The position numbers and the translations under genes were made by a program. A stretch of DNA of 64,000 nucleotides. Source: Diphasiastrum complanatum. Taxonomy: Eukaryota > Streptophyta > Lycopodiopsida > Lycopodiales > Lycopodiaceae. Below are positions 33,986 to 47,300 of the stretch, piece by piece. Position 1 is the first letter of the stretch. Every line of letters begins with the position of its first letter. The notes below the pieces were generated by a model, which was not told the DNA's origin, did not search any database, and saw only the letters and a program-made list of their open reading frames with translations. The stretch covers positions 36,808,597 through 36,872,596 of the forward strand of contig CM055095.1 in NCBI GenBank assembly GCA_029204225.1. The letters are read 5' to 3'.

Positions 33986-35398
33986 ATTACTTGTGGTCTA
34001 TTATTAAGACACAATCACTCTATAGACACATGTAGAAATAGAGATAATTCTTCCATTGGTAGATAGTTAAACTAGAACCAAATTAATCTGACTCAAAGCT
34101 AGATTTACTCGGGTAGAGAATGAGGTAGATTCTTCATATCGTTTACATCATTCTAAATTCTAAGGTTGAGAGCTCAGGATATGGTTTTTTTTTCCTTTGT
34201 AAAAAAACGTACTTTTTTTTTTTGAGGGTCCCGTTCCGGAATGGGCAACTCAGATATACAGTGATTCTCCACTTTGCATCTTTTCAAGTAGCTAGAAAAA
34301 TTCTGGCCTGGCAGCGGAAAGCAAGGTGGAACCTTCCCCTGCTGTGAACAGATTATCTAAATAATTGAGCATGGGTACATAAATCAACTATGAACATAAT
34401 CATCCAGGTTATAAGCTGCTGTTGATGAAAATAAATTTTACCAAACAACCAGAAAGTATCAATCAGCATTCACTTGCAGCATCAATGCAGCAGTGATGTT
34501 TTGAAGTTTGGTATTGATTGGAATATTTAACCAGTGTGACTGTCTGCTAGCTGAAAATTCCTGGCTAGTCATTCCTGTCATTATGATCTTTCTATGAGCT
34601 AGTCTTTCTATACCTTTTAGTCTACTAGGATTTTGTCCATATTTCTCATTCCATAACTGAGTAAAAGAAACTCTACTCAAGGCAAGTTCAGGCCAGACAA
34701 ACTCAGGGCTTGACTAAAAGCGAATTTTCCACAGGTACATTTCATGACATGCAAATGATACCTTCTGGACAGATGTCACCAGTTACTTCGGCTGTTAAAA
34801 TCAACAGTGTGTTCCTAAGCTTAAACTCGGAATTTCAGTCAGAGCTTTTTAAGAAGTCGCTGTGAAGAGCAAGCAAAAACTTTAGCTGGACCATAGTGAA
34901 GATGCTACCATACATCTAAACACATTTAGTTCATCAATGATCTTTAGCCTTATTGTGTTACACATCTAGTTTCATCAACAACATAGAAATCACTAATTTA
35001 TGCATGCTAGAATTTAGAAATGCATCAAGATATGATCATAAACACTTAAGTATGACTTAGAGGCAGAGATAAAGCCATGTCCTTGTGTTGTAAAGAGATT
35101 AGGCATATATAACGTACATACTGAGAAGTAGCCGCAGCTTGCATGATAAATGTTCAAGCCTCTCCTGGATTTTTTAGCAATGTCATGCTTTCAAGATAAA
35201 TTTTCCATCTTTTACCAGCATATAGATAGCAATCTCATGGTCAATCAGAAATAGGGGCATCAACTTGAAAGTTGATGCATATTCTGTCAACCCTTCTGCT
35301 CGATAAAAGTGCGAGCCATCTAAAATAAAAGACAATTTGAAAGGATGCTTTGATCTTAAGTGATGGTATTTTGAACAAAGCTTCCTATTATCACACAC
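33986..35398. other. No gene; 3' flank of the receptor-kinase gene
   Basis: AT-rich, with T runs near 34190-34220. Short open frames (34459-34680, 35183-35398) have no domain content. The part nearest 35398 probably includes the 3' untranslated region of the receptor kinase, but I cannot place a polyadenylation site with confidence. Confidence 0.4.
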
Positions 35399-36000
35399 TC
35401 ATCGACCAGACTCCAGCATTTCAGCATAAGCAGCTTGTTGCTGACTACTATAGTCTTCACCTGATGATAAACAAAATTCTAAACCTACATCTCCCAAGCT
35501 CTCAACCTCAAACAAATGCTGCACCACCTGGGTCATGACTGGCCTATCTCCAGGAACTTCAGACATGCAGAAAAACGCTAGGTTGATGAGACTGATAGCT
35601 CCAGCTGTTGAAAATTTTCCCCTAAGAGTTTGATCTACAACATCATGCAAATGTCCAGAGTCAAACAAGACTTTAACCCAACTTCGAGTGCTTGTCACTA
35701 GTTGACTTTGTTCGTGGACAAACACAGGTTTCCGTCCTGTCAAGAGTTCCAAAAGCACAACCCCAAATGCAAATATATCAGTTTTCTCGTCCAGATGGCC
35801 TGTCAGTGCATATTCTGGAGCTAGATATCCCATTGCTGCTGACATTTTTATATCAGCAAAAAGAACTTCATTGGAAATAATTTTTGTTAAGCCCCAGTCG
35901 GAGAGTATGACATTGTAATGTTCATCCAGAAGAACGTTTGAAGTCCAAATGGTATGCTGCAACACTGGGTGCTCCATTTTACTGTGCAAATATTCTAGCC
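35399..36000 (-). CDS. Receptor kinase exon 4: kinase C-lobe and stop
   Basis: 602 nt. Acceptor CATGCAG/GG joins AKG to LEYLHSK. Encodes the degenerate catalytic loop QHTIWTSNVLLD, SDWGLTK, MGYLAPEYALTG, EKTDIFAFGVVLLELLTGRKP, CMSEVPGDRPVM, and ends ...EMLESGR with TGA at 35401-35399. A further downstream exon is possible but not needed. Confidence 0.88.
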
Positions 36001-39000
36001 CTGCATGCAAAGCAGCCAAGAAAGGTGGGCATTAAACTAGTAGACATGCCTAGTGTCAGCTACAGGCGCCATTAATTAAGATGCTTCAGTTATTCATACT
36101 ACCCAATATAGATGTCAAGAAGTTTGAGGTATCCTCATAATAAAATGAATCACAGATGTACTTACTACAGGCTTTTCACATACCTTTAGCGACACCGTAA
36201 GCTATGTGCACTCTTGTTACCCAGTCCAAAGAAGAAACTGTCTCATCATACAAATGCTCATGTAGCGTTCTGTAAGGAACAAAATCATAAACAAGATAGC
36301 AATGTGCACCACCTCCTGAGATGCAAATGCCCCTTACAGTGGCTATGTTTTCATGACTCAGCTGTTTTAAAATTTCCAAAGCTGATTGAAACTCTGCTTC
36401 TCCTGCTGCAAAACTAGTCTTATTGATATGTTTAACAATCACTGTTGAACCATTTGCAAGGTTTGCTTTATATATAGCTCCATGATTACTGCCTCCCAGA
36501 AGACATTTCTTAGAAAAAAAGTTAGTTGCCACTTCAAGCTCTTCAAATTCGTAACCAAAGCTTCTCAAGGAGCTGCTTGCAACGGTACCATGCACAGGAG
36601 TAAGAGCCCTGTAAATGGGATTATTAGTCTTTCCATTGGGACAGAATTTAGACTGATTGCTTGTCATAGACAAAAGATCAAGAGTGGTTCCGCCTGAAAT
36701 TTTTCTTCCTCGTTCTTCACAAACTTTCCTACGACCATTTTCATTTGCACCTCTTATCTTCTGTTTTAGTCTCCTTGACCATACAAAGGACACTGACATT
36801 GCCAGAATACCCCCCACTGCGATTGCAACCACTCCTGCTATGACAGAAACTTTAATCACTGCCAAGCAGCTTTTTGGCTGGTCCCTTTTCTTGGGAGTTT
36901 TTGGCAGTCCGTGCAAAAAAGGCATTGCATTTTGATCAGGGGAAAATGATCCAGTTAAACTTTCAGGGTTCTGGAGTTCACTGGAGTTGCAAGCTGGTAA
37001 CCCAGCAAAGTCATTTCCACAAAGCCAAGAGTTTTCGCTATAAAAAAAGGCTTGATTTAAGCTGTGCAGTTCTGCACCCACCAAGATGTTTCTTCCAGAA
37101 TAAACATGAATGTACTCCATTGAATCATCTTGGTTTCTACTTTGCAAGAAAGATCAAGAGATAGAACAAAAAATAGAGAACATTGTTTGCTTGTAGGCAA
37201 GTCTTGCCTTTTAGAATTCCCATAATTTTTTCTGCTTTAAGTATGAAAGAAATTATAGATCTGCTCTTGGCCTAAGTCAAACTTACATACTAGATCAAAA
37301 AGCTCAATCTCCAAAGAGTCCAAAGTGAGAAGTGTATTAGTCGTCAAGCAACCTACACTGTCAGCTACTGTAGTTTGACCTTAGACCACACCCACCTTCA
37401 GTTATTCCATCTCTATGAACTGATAAAAATAAACTAGTGGATCGAAGACTCACCAGGTGGAGGAGACCCCGACAGGTTGTTGTTCCTGACATCAAAGACC
37501 TTAAGATAGGACAGGTTGCCCAAGGAGGATGGTATTGATCCACTTAGTACATTGAAGCTGAGATCCAAATGGGTCAGTGAACTGAGGCCCCCAAAAGATG
37601 ATGGAATATCGTCAGTAAGATGATTGTGTTGCAATGCTAATATTTTCAGCTGCCGTAGCTGCGAAAGCTCCTCTGGTATCCGACCATTGAAGTCATTACA
37701 ACACAGCTGCAAAACTGTGAATTGCCAGAAATGTTCAGGTATCACAAATATGGCAGATGGTAAACATACTTGTCAAATCCAGGCATGGCTAGAAACAACC
37801 AAGCCTACGACTGAAGTAGAGAATAAAAGAAAATACTTTTTCAGTGGCCATAGGCTTGGTTGTTTTTGGACAAACTTTACGATCTTGGTGTTAGCATCAA
37901 CAATAACAGCTCTTGAGTATGCTTTGGGTCACCTTTAATATCATGTTTAACATTTATTTTCCTAGTCAATTTTGACTGTATGATTTTTTGAATAGAACTG
38001 GTTTAAAACACGCCCTAGTTACGCATTAGCAGATAAAACAGCAACTGTTCTCTTTTTGAGAAAACCATATAATCAGACCTGCATCATTGACTTATATGAG
38101 TCTGAATTTGATGGTTGTGGCAAGAATATCATTCTAGTAATGGTACATCCAGAATCTAAAGGTAACCCAAATACAACAGAAAACATTTGTAAACTTGAAG
38201 CTTAAAGGCAAGCACAGAGCCTTAAAACACTTCGATGCATAGAACAGGATATATGCTGTGACATCTCAACTTAATACTTATCATTATCCTAGTGTAGGGA
38301 CAAATTACTTGCAGAATACAAATTTTCACCCTAGTATAAACGAGATACCATATTTATCCTGAAAATGGACAAGCCTATGAGGCGCTTACAGAATCAAGAT
38401 ACTTCCAATTTCAGAACACCGGGCTAGTTAGTGGAATGGCAATCATGGAAAGGAGACAAACCAGGGGAATAGCTCAGGGGATCTAAATGTAGGGAGTTGT
38501 GATAAATCAGGATAATGAATAGTCGTTTTCACACTAGCTGTCAGAAGTCCTCAAACTTTGGTTGGGGAAAATCAACCAACAGTTTGCCATAAAGAATGGA
38601 AACAACCAGGTCTCACTATTTTGTCTAGCAAATGAAAGGCAACGCAACTAGGCCTTCAACCTCAGCACATTCATTATCTCCACAAATGAACCATTAGTGG
38701 TTATGCATGTTGAAGACAATTCAATTGTCAGTTAGTTAGGACACGTTCTTATGAACTTTGGCGGGTGCTAAAAGAAGAGCATCAAAGTAGTTAGACACTT
38801 TTTGATGATGTGTCTTAGATAGTGACATGAAACAATCAGTGTAGGTTAGGAGACTATAAGTAAGGATCACATGAACAGAGATGTACTGCTTTTTGCTGTT
38901 CTGAATGAATGATCTGTCATATGGTTTTTCTCAGTTGAATGATTGTTGTACTGATTGTCTTTTATTGTATACATCAAGTCATTCCGTTTGCATTTATATT

Positions 39001-42000
39001 TTAGTGTTATCATTGGTTATGGGCCCATGTACTGCATAGGCCTTTGATGCATGCAATAAATTGATAAGAGAGCAGCAAATCAATTGGTCTGTGTATGGTG
39101 CACGGATTCTCGATCATCATAATGTGAGGTGTGAACGTCGGAGCTATGACAGATTTAACGTGTCTGCAAGACGCAAAGGTAGTGGAAAAGTTGGATGGAT
39201 CCAACTACCCAAGAGGCATATGGGAACGACTCAGATCGATTCATGAGGTGAAAGGAGTATCCAACATTCTACTGTTACAAAGGCAACTTGGAAACTTGAG
39301 GATGCAGGAAACAGACAGCATGGGAGAGCATATAGAGAAGATTAGGAGCCTGGCGCGACAGCTGCAGGTTGCAGAAGCTCCAGTTGAAAAAATGCAGTTG
39401 ATATATACTCTTCTTAACAGCTTACCTGCATCATACGATCCATTGATTATGACCATGGAAGGTCAACAAGAATGACTGGATCTGGATTATGTCTCGAACC
39501 GTCTATTGCAAGAGGAGTGTCGCTGGAAGGCTACACACAATCACGCGACGAGATGGCTTTTTTCCACAAAGTCAGAACGACGAACAACAGGGACAAAAGG
39601 AAGGAGGGTTCACATGATAGAGTGCTGTCTTCGCAAAATTGGAGGGACATGAAAAGAAGACACTTCGGAAGGGACAGAAGCAAAAGAGAGATCATCAAGT
39701 TCTATTACTGTACACGGCTGCTGGAATGTAGATGGAATTGCTTAGATTACCATAAGTTACTTTGACCCAAAAGGTCGAGAGTTGTGTAACCATGGTCATT
39801 TATTATATTATGCCTATTAAACTTAGAGATAACTAAGTTAGTATGAAATTAACTTGGTAGGGACTCATGGGTCCACTAGGCCTAATTGTGACATTAAGTA
39901 CCCCAACTTGACATATTGGAAGTACCTTATTCTTACTTTGTAGCTTATAGAAAGTTGGATAGTCAATAGTCAAGTAGTTGGATAGCCAATAGTCATGAAG
40001 TTAGATAGTCATCTTGGACTATATATATGTGTGCATCCCATTTGTATGACACTTTTGTAAGCAATACTGACTATTCTCCTTGGCTGTCCACGAGTTTCTA
40101 CAAGAGCGTTTCTAGCCATCTCTCTCTTTCTTTTGAGAATGCTTTGTGTGATTGAATAGTTAAGATCCTGGATCCTTAGGCTTCTATTTCCTACATGGTA
40201 TCAGAGTCTTTAGGTGATCAGATTGCTTGCAAGAGGGCGCTCAATAGGAAGCTATCTTCTTCCCCTTTTGGTAGTCATCAAGCTGCTGATTTTTGCAGGA
40301 GAAGAATCTGTTCATCTTCTTATAGCTTTTTTGCAGGAAATTGTAGGGCACCTTCACCTGTTTGAGAGCTAGCAGTAGGGCGCCCATGCTCAAACCAATT
40401 GCATGTGATTTTGACTCAATTACATGCTGAAAATTTCAAATTTACTTCTTAAATGAAGATACATGTGTTTTGGATACATTTCTTGCTAAAATTTCCCTGT
40501 TGGTGAGCTTGGAGTAGGGCGCTACCATTAGCTCTATATGCACATAGTTTTGGTTTTGGTTTTGGCTTCATTTGAAGTCTACATATTTGTGAGCATCATT
40601 CTGTTTTTTGTGCAGAAATCAGCCACGTATTTCATTACTTATTGAGCAAATTGCATGTGGAGTATTGCAATCTATTGTGCTCATAATTTCAGCTTTGAGG
40701 TTGGTGCCCTTTGAGTAGATTTTGTCTTGGAAAGTCTATTTTCTATCCACTACAAGCTGATTTTTCTGTTATGGCTAAAGAATCGGAGTCTATTGGTTCT
40801 TTATTTAATGAAGATAGGCTGGATGGCACAAACTATTCCTTGTGGTGCTACATGATAAAGAACCTTCTAATTGCTAAAGGTTTGTGGGAAGTAGTGAATG
40901 GTGACGAAGAGAGGCCGCCTACCTTGGCACCTATTACACCATCTCTAGAACAACTACTTCATCATCTACGGAGGTGTCTTCCGATGAGCAAAAGAAGTGG
41001 GATCGACGAGATGCACAAGCACATTCCGTCATTGCATTATTCGTGAAGAGATCTATCCTTCCTCATATTAGATCATGCAAGACTTCCAAAAGTGCTTGGG
41101 AGACTCTTGCCAAGATGTTTCAAGTAAAGAATGCGGCAAAAGTGGTATATCTTCGAGATCAACTTTCTATTTTGAAGATGCAAGAAGGTGATTTGCTTAC
41201 AAACCACTTGACGAAGATCAAGGATCTTCAAGAGGAGCTTCTTAGTATTGATGAGGTGATTGAGAACTCACAATTTGTATCTATTACTCTCAACTCTCTT
41301 CCTAATTCTTACCTTCCATTTGTGTCATCATTGAGCATTTCTCTTAGGGGACAGCAAATCTCCTTCGACGAACTTGTTGGCTTACTTCTTCAAGAAGAGC
41401 AAACAAGGATCAACTTTGGTGAACAAGAAGATCAAGCCTTCTTTGCAAAAGGCAAAGGCAAGTGGAAAGGGAAGCCTTCTTTCAACACTTCCAAAAGATG
41501 AACCAAAATCTAAGGAAGTTCAAGATCAAGGCTCCAAGAAGAAGGGTAAGTGCCACTATTGCAAGAAGTTTGGGCATCACATCAAAGAATGTAGGAAGAG
41601 GCTTGCAAAGGAAAAAGAGAAAGGTAACGATACAAGTACCGCAATCATTACTTTGGAACAACAATTTGAAAAGGAAAATAATTTTTTCAATAATGATTAT
41701 GCTTTTGTCACTAATAATCTCATCTCTCCTAAAGACGAGATTTTTGCCACTTCAAATCTTTCTGGTTTTTCAGCAGAAAACAGCTCATCATCAGCTTTAC
41801 AAGTTGTTGTTTCTTCATCTATTGATTGGGTGATTGATAGCGGTGCCACACACCATATGGCTTATCACAAAGAAGTCTTCACAAAACTTGTAAAAGTGCA
41901 TGATGGAAGCAAAGTTCAAGGTGTTGATAACACCTCTTATCCTATCAAAGGTATTGGAGTGATCCCCATTATCTTACCCAATGGTGAGGAGAAGTACATT

Positions 42001-44250
42001 CGTAATGTACTTTATGTTCCAAAAATAAAAAAATCTCATATCGGTCTCTACTATTATGAACCAAGGATTGGTTGTGGAATTCAAAGAAGACAAATGTCTT
42101 ATCAAAGACCCAAAGAGATCTCTTATGATCATTGCTTCGGGAACATTACGTGGTGGATTGTTCCTTATGGATACCTATGAGCAAAGAGCTTCATCATCTT
42201 TTTGTCTTTTTGCATCAAGTTCACATTCTTTGGAGTTGGCTAGATTATGGCATGCTAGGTTTGGACATCTCAACTTTGCTAGCTTGAAGATGTTGAAGAG
42301 ATTCAATATGGTTGAAGACATTCCCAATATTGAGCATCCCGAAGGACATGTATGTGAAGGATGCATAGATGGAAAATTTTAAAGGCAAGCTTTTCCAATT
42401 GATAGAACTATTCGAGTTGATGGCAAATTTGATTTGGTTCATAGTGATGTATGTGGTCCAATGAGGACCGAATCCATTGGAGGTTGTAAATACTTTGTTA
42501 CTTTTATTGATGACCTTTCAAGATTTACATGGATTTATCCTATGAAGGCAAAATCTGAAGTTTTTCAACGCTTTAAGAATTTTCTAGCAATGATACTTAT
42601 CTTCAAAGCAAAGGTATCCATCATCAAATGACAACCCTTACACACCTCAACAATATGGTGTTGCTGAAAGAAAGAAGCGCACTATCATGGAGATGGCTCG
42701 ATGCATGCTCAAGGCAAAGGGCTTCCCTCACATGTTTTGGGCTGAAGCGGTTATAACGGCGGCTTACATTAGTAATCGGTGTCCTACTAAAGCCTTGAAG
42801 GTATTAACTCCTTATGAAGTTTGGTATGGTAAGAAGCCTACTGTTTCTCACTTATGCATCTTTGGTTGCACGGCTTATGCTTTCATTCCCGATAAGCTAA
42901 GAACCAAGCTTGATAATAAAGGAGTTAAATGCATATTTGTTGGCTATAGTAGCGAAAGCAAGGGCTATAGGTTGTTCAATATGGATACTAATAAAATCAT
43001 AGTGAGTCGTGATGTTCATTTTGATGAAAAGACCTCGTATGATGTTGTGCCCACTCATGTCATGAAAGGAGACTTCCCCCATGATGCATATGTTGAAATA
43101 TTTCCAGATTTGGTTTTGCCATCTAATCATGAAGAGAAGGGACTGCCATCAACTTCTAGTGGACAGCCCACTACTTCTTCAATCTTGCAGCCCATAGTTC
43201 ATCAAGAAGAACCTATTTATGGTGAAGAGTAGGTTGTTGAAGACATTGGACACCAAGGTCCAAGTTCGGAAAACATGGGACAGCAAGGTCCAAGTTCGGA
43301 ACACTTTGGACAACAAAGTGTTGACAAAGGTAAGGTTGTTGGACAGCCCAAACCAGTCCCTAAATGGTTGTTGCAGACTTTGCAGGACAGCAAAGTGGAT
43401 CATTTCTATGAAGGGAAGACTCGTGCCCCTACTAAATCAGTAGAATTTGCTGATTTTTTTTACTTTGCTCTTATTTCTATTGAGGATGGTGCAGTAGAAC
43501 CTGTTTTTTATGAGCAGGCCAAAGGAGTAAAATGTTGGGAGGATGCGATGCAAGAGGAGTATGACTCACTCATGAAGAACCACATTCCGGTTCTTGTTGA
43601 TCTTCCACATGGGGCTAGAATCTTCATCTCTCAACAACGATACGTTGAGAGCAGATGTTGAAACAATCTTTTGTTTTCAAGTCGCCACAAGTTGATGCAT
43701 ACGATGGATGCACTAGTGAAAAGTTTCATGCGAAACCTTTTCAATTTGATGTTTTAGCAAAGGCCGAAAAATTCAAGCACTCTTTGGAACCGTATTGTAC
43801 TAATCGAGGAGGGAGTCAACATGTGTCAATTAGCACTTTTGTTCAAAGTGTTAAGAGCGAGCATTTGTTTGAAGAGAATTTTTCATTACTTGAAGAATCT
43901 TCTATGTCATCCCATGCCTCTTCAAGGGATAGCTTTGATGAACTTAGAGTTAGCTAAGTTAGTATGAAACTAACTTGGTAGGGAGTCATGGCTCCACTAG
44001 GCCTAATTGTGACATTAAGTACCCCAACTTGACATATTGGAGGTACCTTATTCTTGATATGTAACTTATAGAAAGTTGGATAGTCAATAATCAAGTAGTT
44101 GGATAGCCAATAGTCATGAAGTTAGATAGTCATCTTGGACTATATATATGTGTGCATCCCATTTGTATGAGACACTTTTGTAAGCAATATTGACTATTCT
44201 CCTTGGCTGTCCTCCTTGGCTGTCCACGAGTGTCTACAAGAGGGTTTCTA

Positions 44251-44310
<60 letters not shown>

Positions 44311-47300
44311 ACTCCTCCAGCTCCTCCAGCAATGGCTGCTCCTCCAGCGATGGCTGCTCCTCCAGCGATGGCTACCCTGTCCTAGACCCTGCCCTTGCCC
44401 TGTCCTGGTCCGCCCTCCACCATGGCCCCTCCTCCTCCTCGCGCCCCTGCTCGCAGATCTTCACGCTCCCCAGCCACCTCCTCACTCACCTCCCTCGCTC
44501 ACCACTCCCCCCCCCCCCCCCCCCCGCTGCCCCTTCCCCTAACCCCCTCGCTGCTGCTCCTCGTTCCCCCATCGCTGCCCCCTCCCGTTCCCCCCTCGTT
44601 GCTCCTTCTCCTTCTCCTTCCCCCCTCGCTGCAACATCCTGCCCCCTCGCTGACCTCCCTGATCTCCTAGATGCCACCCCCTCATCCATCCTCCTCACTG
44701 ACCCCTCCACTCATCCACCCTCCTCACCCCCTCTCGCTGCCACCCCTACCCCCCCTCACCTCACCCCCTCGCTGATCCCTCACCCCCCCTCGCTAATCTC
44801 TCACCTCCTCTCATAGTCATTCCAGCCCCCCCTCTCGCTGCCACTTCACCTCACTCCCTCGATGACCCATCTCCCTATCCTGCTGCAACCCCCACCCCAC
44901 TCTCTGATGGCTGCTCCCCTGATTCGGCTCCTCTTCCGTCTTCTGACCCTATTCTTCCCACACCGATCATTGCTCACTCTTCCTCCTTCCCGGCACCACA
45001 GTCTACAGCCAATATTCTGTATACGCCTTCTAAATCAATTGAACTTTTTTCATCTTGGCAGATTGATCAATTCAAGGCAGATTTCCAGTTTTTGCGGCAT
45101 GAAATTTCACAGCTGAAAGGAACGGTTACTTCTTTGATCAACGAGAAGAAGCTATTGCAATCCAAGGTTGCCTCACTCGAACAATCCATCAGAATCAAAC
45201 AGGCCACAGCTTCGGAATCCACCACCAACATGCTACGAGAGCTAGAAATCAAGATCAAGAAGCAACACAAAGAGGCCCTTTCCTGGGCATCAGTTTTGAA
45301 AAAGGGCACCAAACCCAGCGCTCCCATCCCCTCAGTTATCTCAGCCACCATCTCGGAAGAGAAATCTCGAGACCAAAAAGCCCACAATATTAGAGTTCAT
45401 GGAGTTCTAGACACACAGGATGTATTGGCTGAAGCTAAACACTTTCTCCACATCACTCTCGGGTACAGGACACAGGGGTTGGACACCGCATGGAGGACCA
45501 CTAGAGATGCAGCCACACTCATTATTCGTCTCACCTCCCTTGAGAGCCGCCGAGATGCTTTGCGCGCAGAGCTAGGCTACATGGTACCACTATCTATATG
45601 GACGACGACCTCACATATATCCAGGTAGAGGAGAGGCGTAAGGCCTTTCAGGCAGCCCGTGAGTCTGGCAGACGAGTCATTTACCGAGATGGACGAGTGC
45701 GTTTTCTTGACAGCGCACCTAGCAGCTCCCAGTGCTAGGGATTTGGGGCCCCCGAGTTCGGGTGTGCCCCGGGGCCCCATCCACACCATCTCCGGATTGG
45801 AGTATGGAACTGTGATGGTTTACACTCATCGTCCATTGCTGGCGACTTGATCGATTTCATCACTGACAGAGATTTACTACTCTTTATGGAGACTCATGAG
45901 AGTCAAGAGAGAGGATTACCTATTTTTCTAGGATACAGATGGGATTTTGTGTACATACTTGAGACTAGATCAGCTAGCGATCGTGGATCCGGAGGTGTTG
46001 CATGTTTATATAGAGAGTCTCTTCATCCGAGCATCAAGTTCATAAGACACGACGAGCATGCACGGTATATATGGATTCATATTGCTGGGCAGGATATTGG
46101 TTTGGGGACCTCTTTGTGGCGGCATGTTATTTTCCTCCAGAGTCTTCGTCCTTTGCTAAGGGCACAGGTTCACCCTACCTTGATTTATCGCCTGATATTG
46201 TCAGATTCGTAGAATGGGGGCAGATTCTCCTCACTGGGGATTTTAATGCCCGAACCTCTTCATGGCAGTCAGAGTTTTATGACATCACCGACCAACTCCG
46301 TGTTCATGCCCTTGACAGCGATGACATGGGAGTTACCAGGATTTCATAGGACAGCTTGGGACCTACTACCCCTTACGGTGAGCATTTGTTGCAGTTTGGA
46401 GAGGCCCATGAGTTAGCCATTTACATTCTTAGCACTTCTCTTCATACCGCTGCTTCCCTTGCTTTTCCATCTAAACCTTATAAAAGCATAGGCACCCGCT
46501 CCTCATCGATACGACCCACACACCCCCCGTGGTATGATGCTGAATGTCGCTCTCTTCATCAGCTTGTCACCCATGCCCGCACTCATGATCCTCATCTCCT
46601 CCACTCCGCCAGGCGCTCTTACCGTCACACACTCCGCCGAAAAAAGCATATCTATGATGACTCCGAAGGTGCGTCTTGTTGATCTTCTCTTCAGTTCCTC
46701 TTCAGACACCTTTTGGCGTGAGTTTATTGCTCGTGCTCCACCACCCCTCCTGGATGACCTTCGCATATGGACCGAATATGCTACCAAACTATATACCATA
46801 CCCACTGACGCACCCATCTCTATCTCCCCACGCCCCTCTGAGTTCACCTTCTTCACATTTGACATGGTACTTACGCCTGACGGTGACGACGATGATGATG
46901 ATGACCTACTTGCCCAGAGAGACCAAAGACAGCGTCCCACACATACCCATGTTGCAGCACGAGCTACTCGACCTATCACGAGGAGACCTCTTCATCCTCT
47001 CAGACGACGTCAGAGACCACCAGTGGCCCTTCATGCCGCAGGCCGTATTACATCCTTCTATAGCATCAGCACCAGCAAGACAGGACTAGATGATAGCGTC
47101 ATACCTCACTCATGACTGTTAGCAGTATACATGCTCCCACTTGTTTCTTATAGCATCACATCTATTTCAGTTTATAGCTTTAGCTCTAGACTTGCTACTT
47201 TTGTTACTGTTTTGGAGACGTTTCATACGCTCCTATGGTTACCACATACTTGACATGTACATTTACTAGTCTTATATGCCTTTTGGCATGGAAAAGACAT

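Noticed and set aside
37072-37147. Starting receptor-kinase exon 3 at the ATG at 37147
   Set aside because: Family similarity begins exactly after the GGTGCAG acceptor, and phase matches only from 37071.
44190-44816. Host Pro/Ser-rich cell-wall protein
   Set aside because: Lies wholly within the LINE insertion, begins in the CT run and Copia LTR, and has no signal peptide or extensin-type SPPPP pattern.
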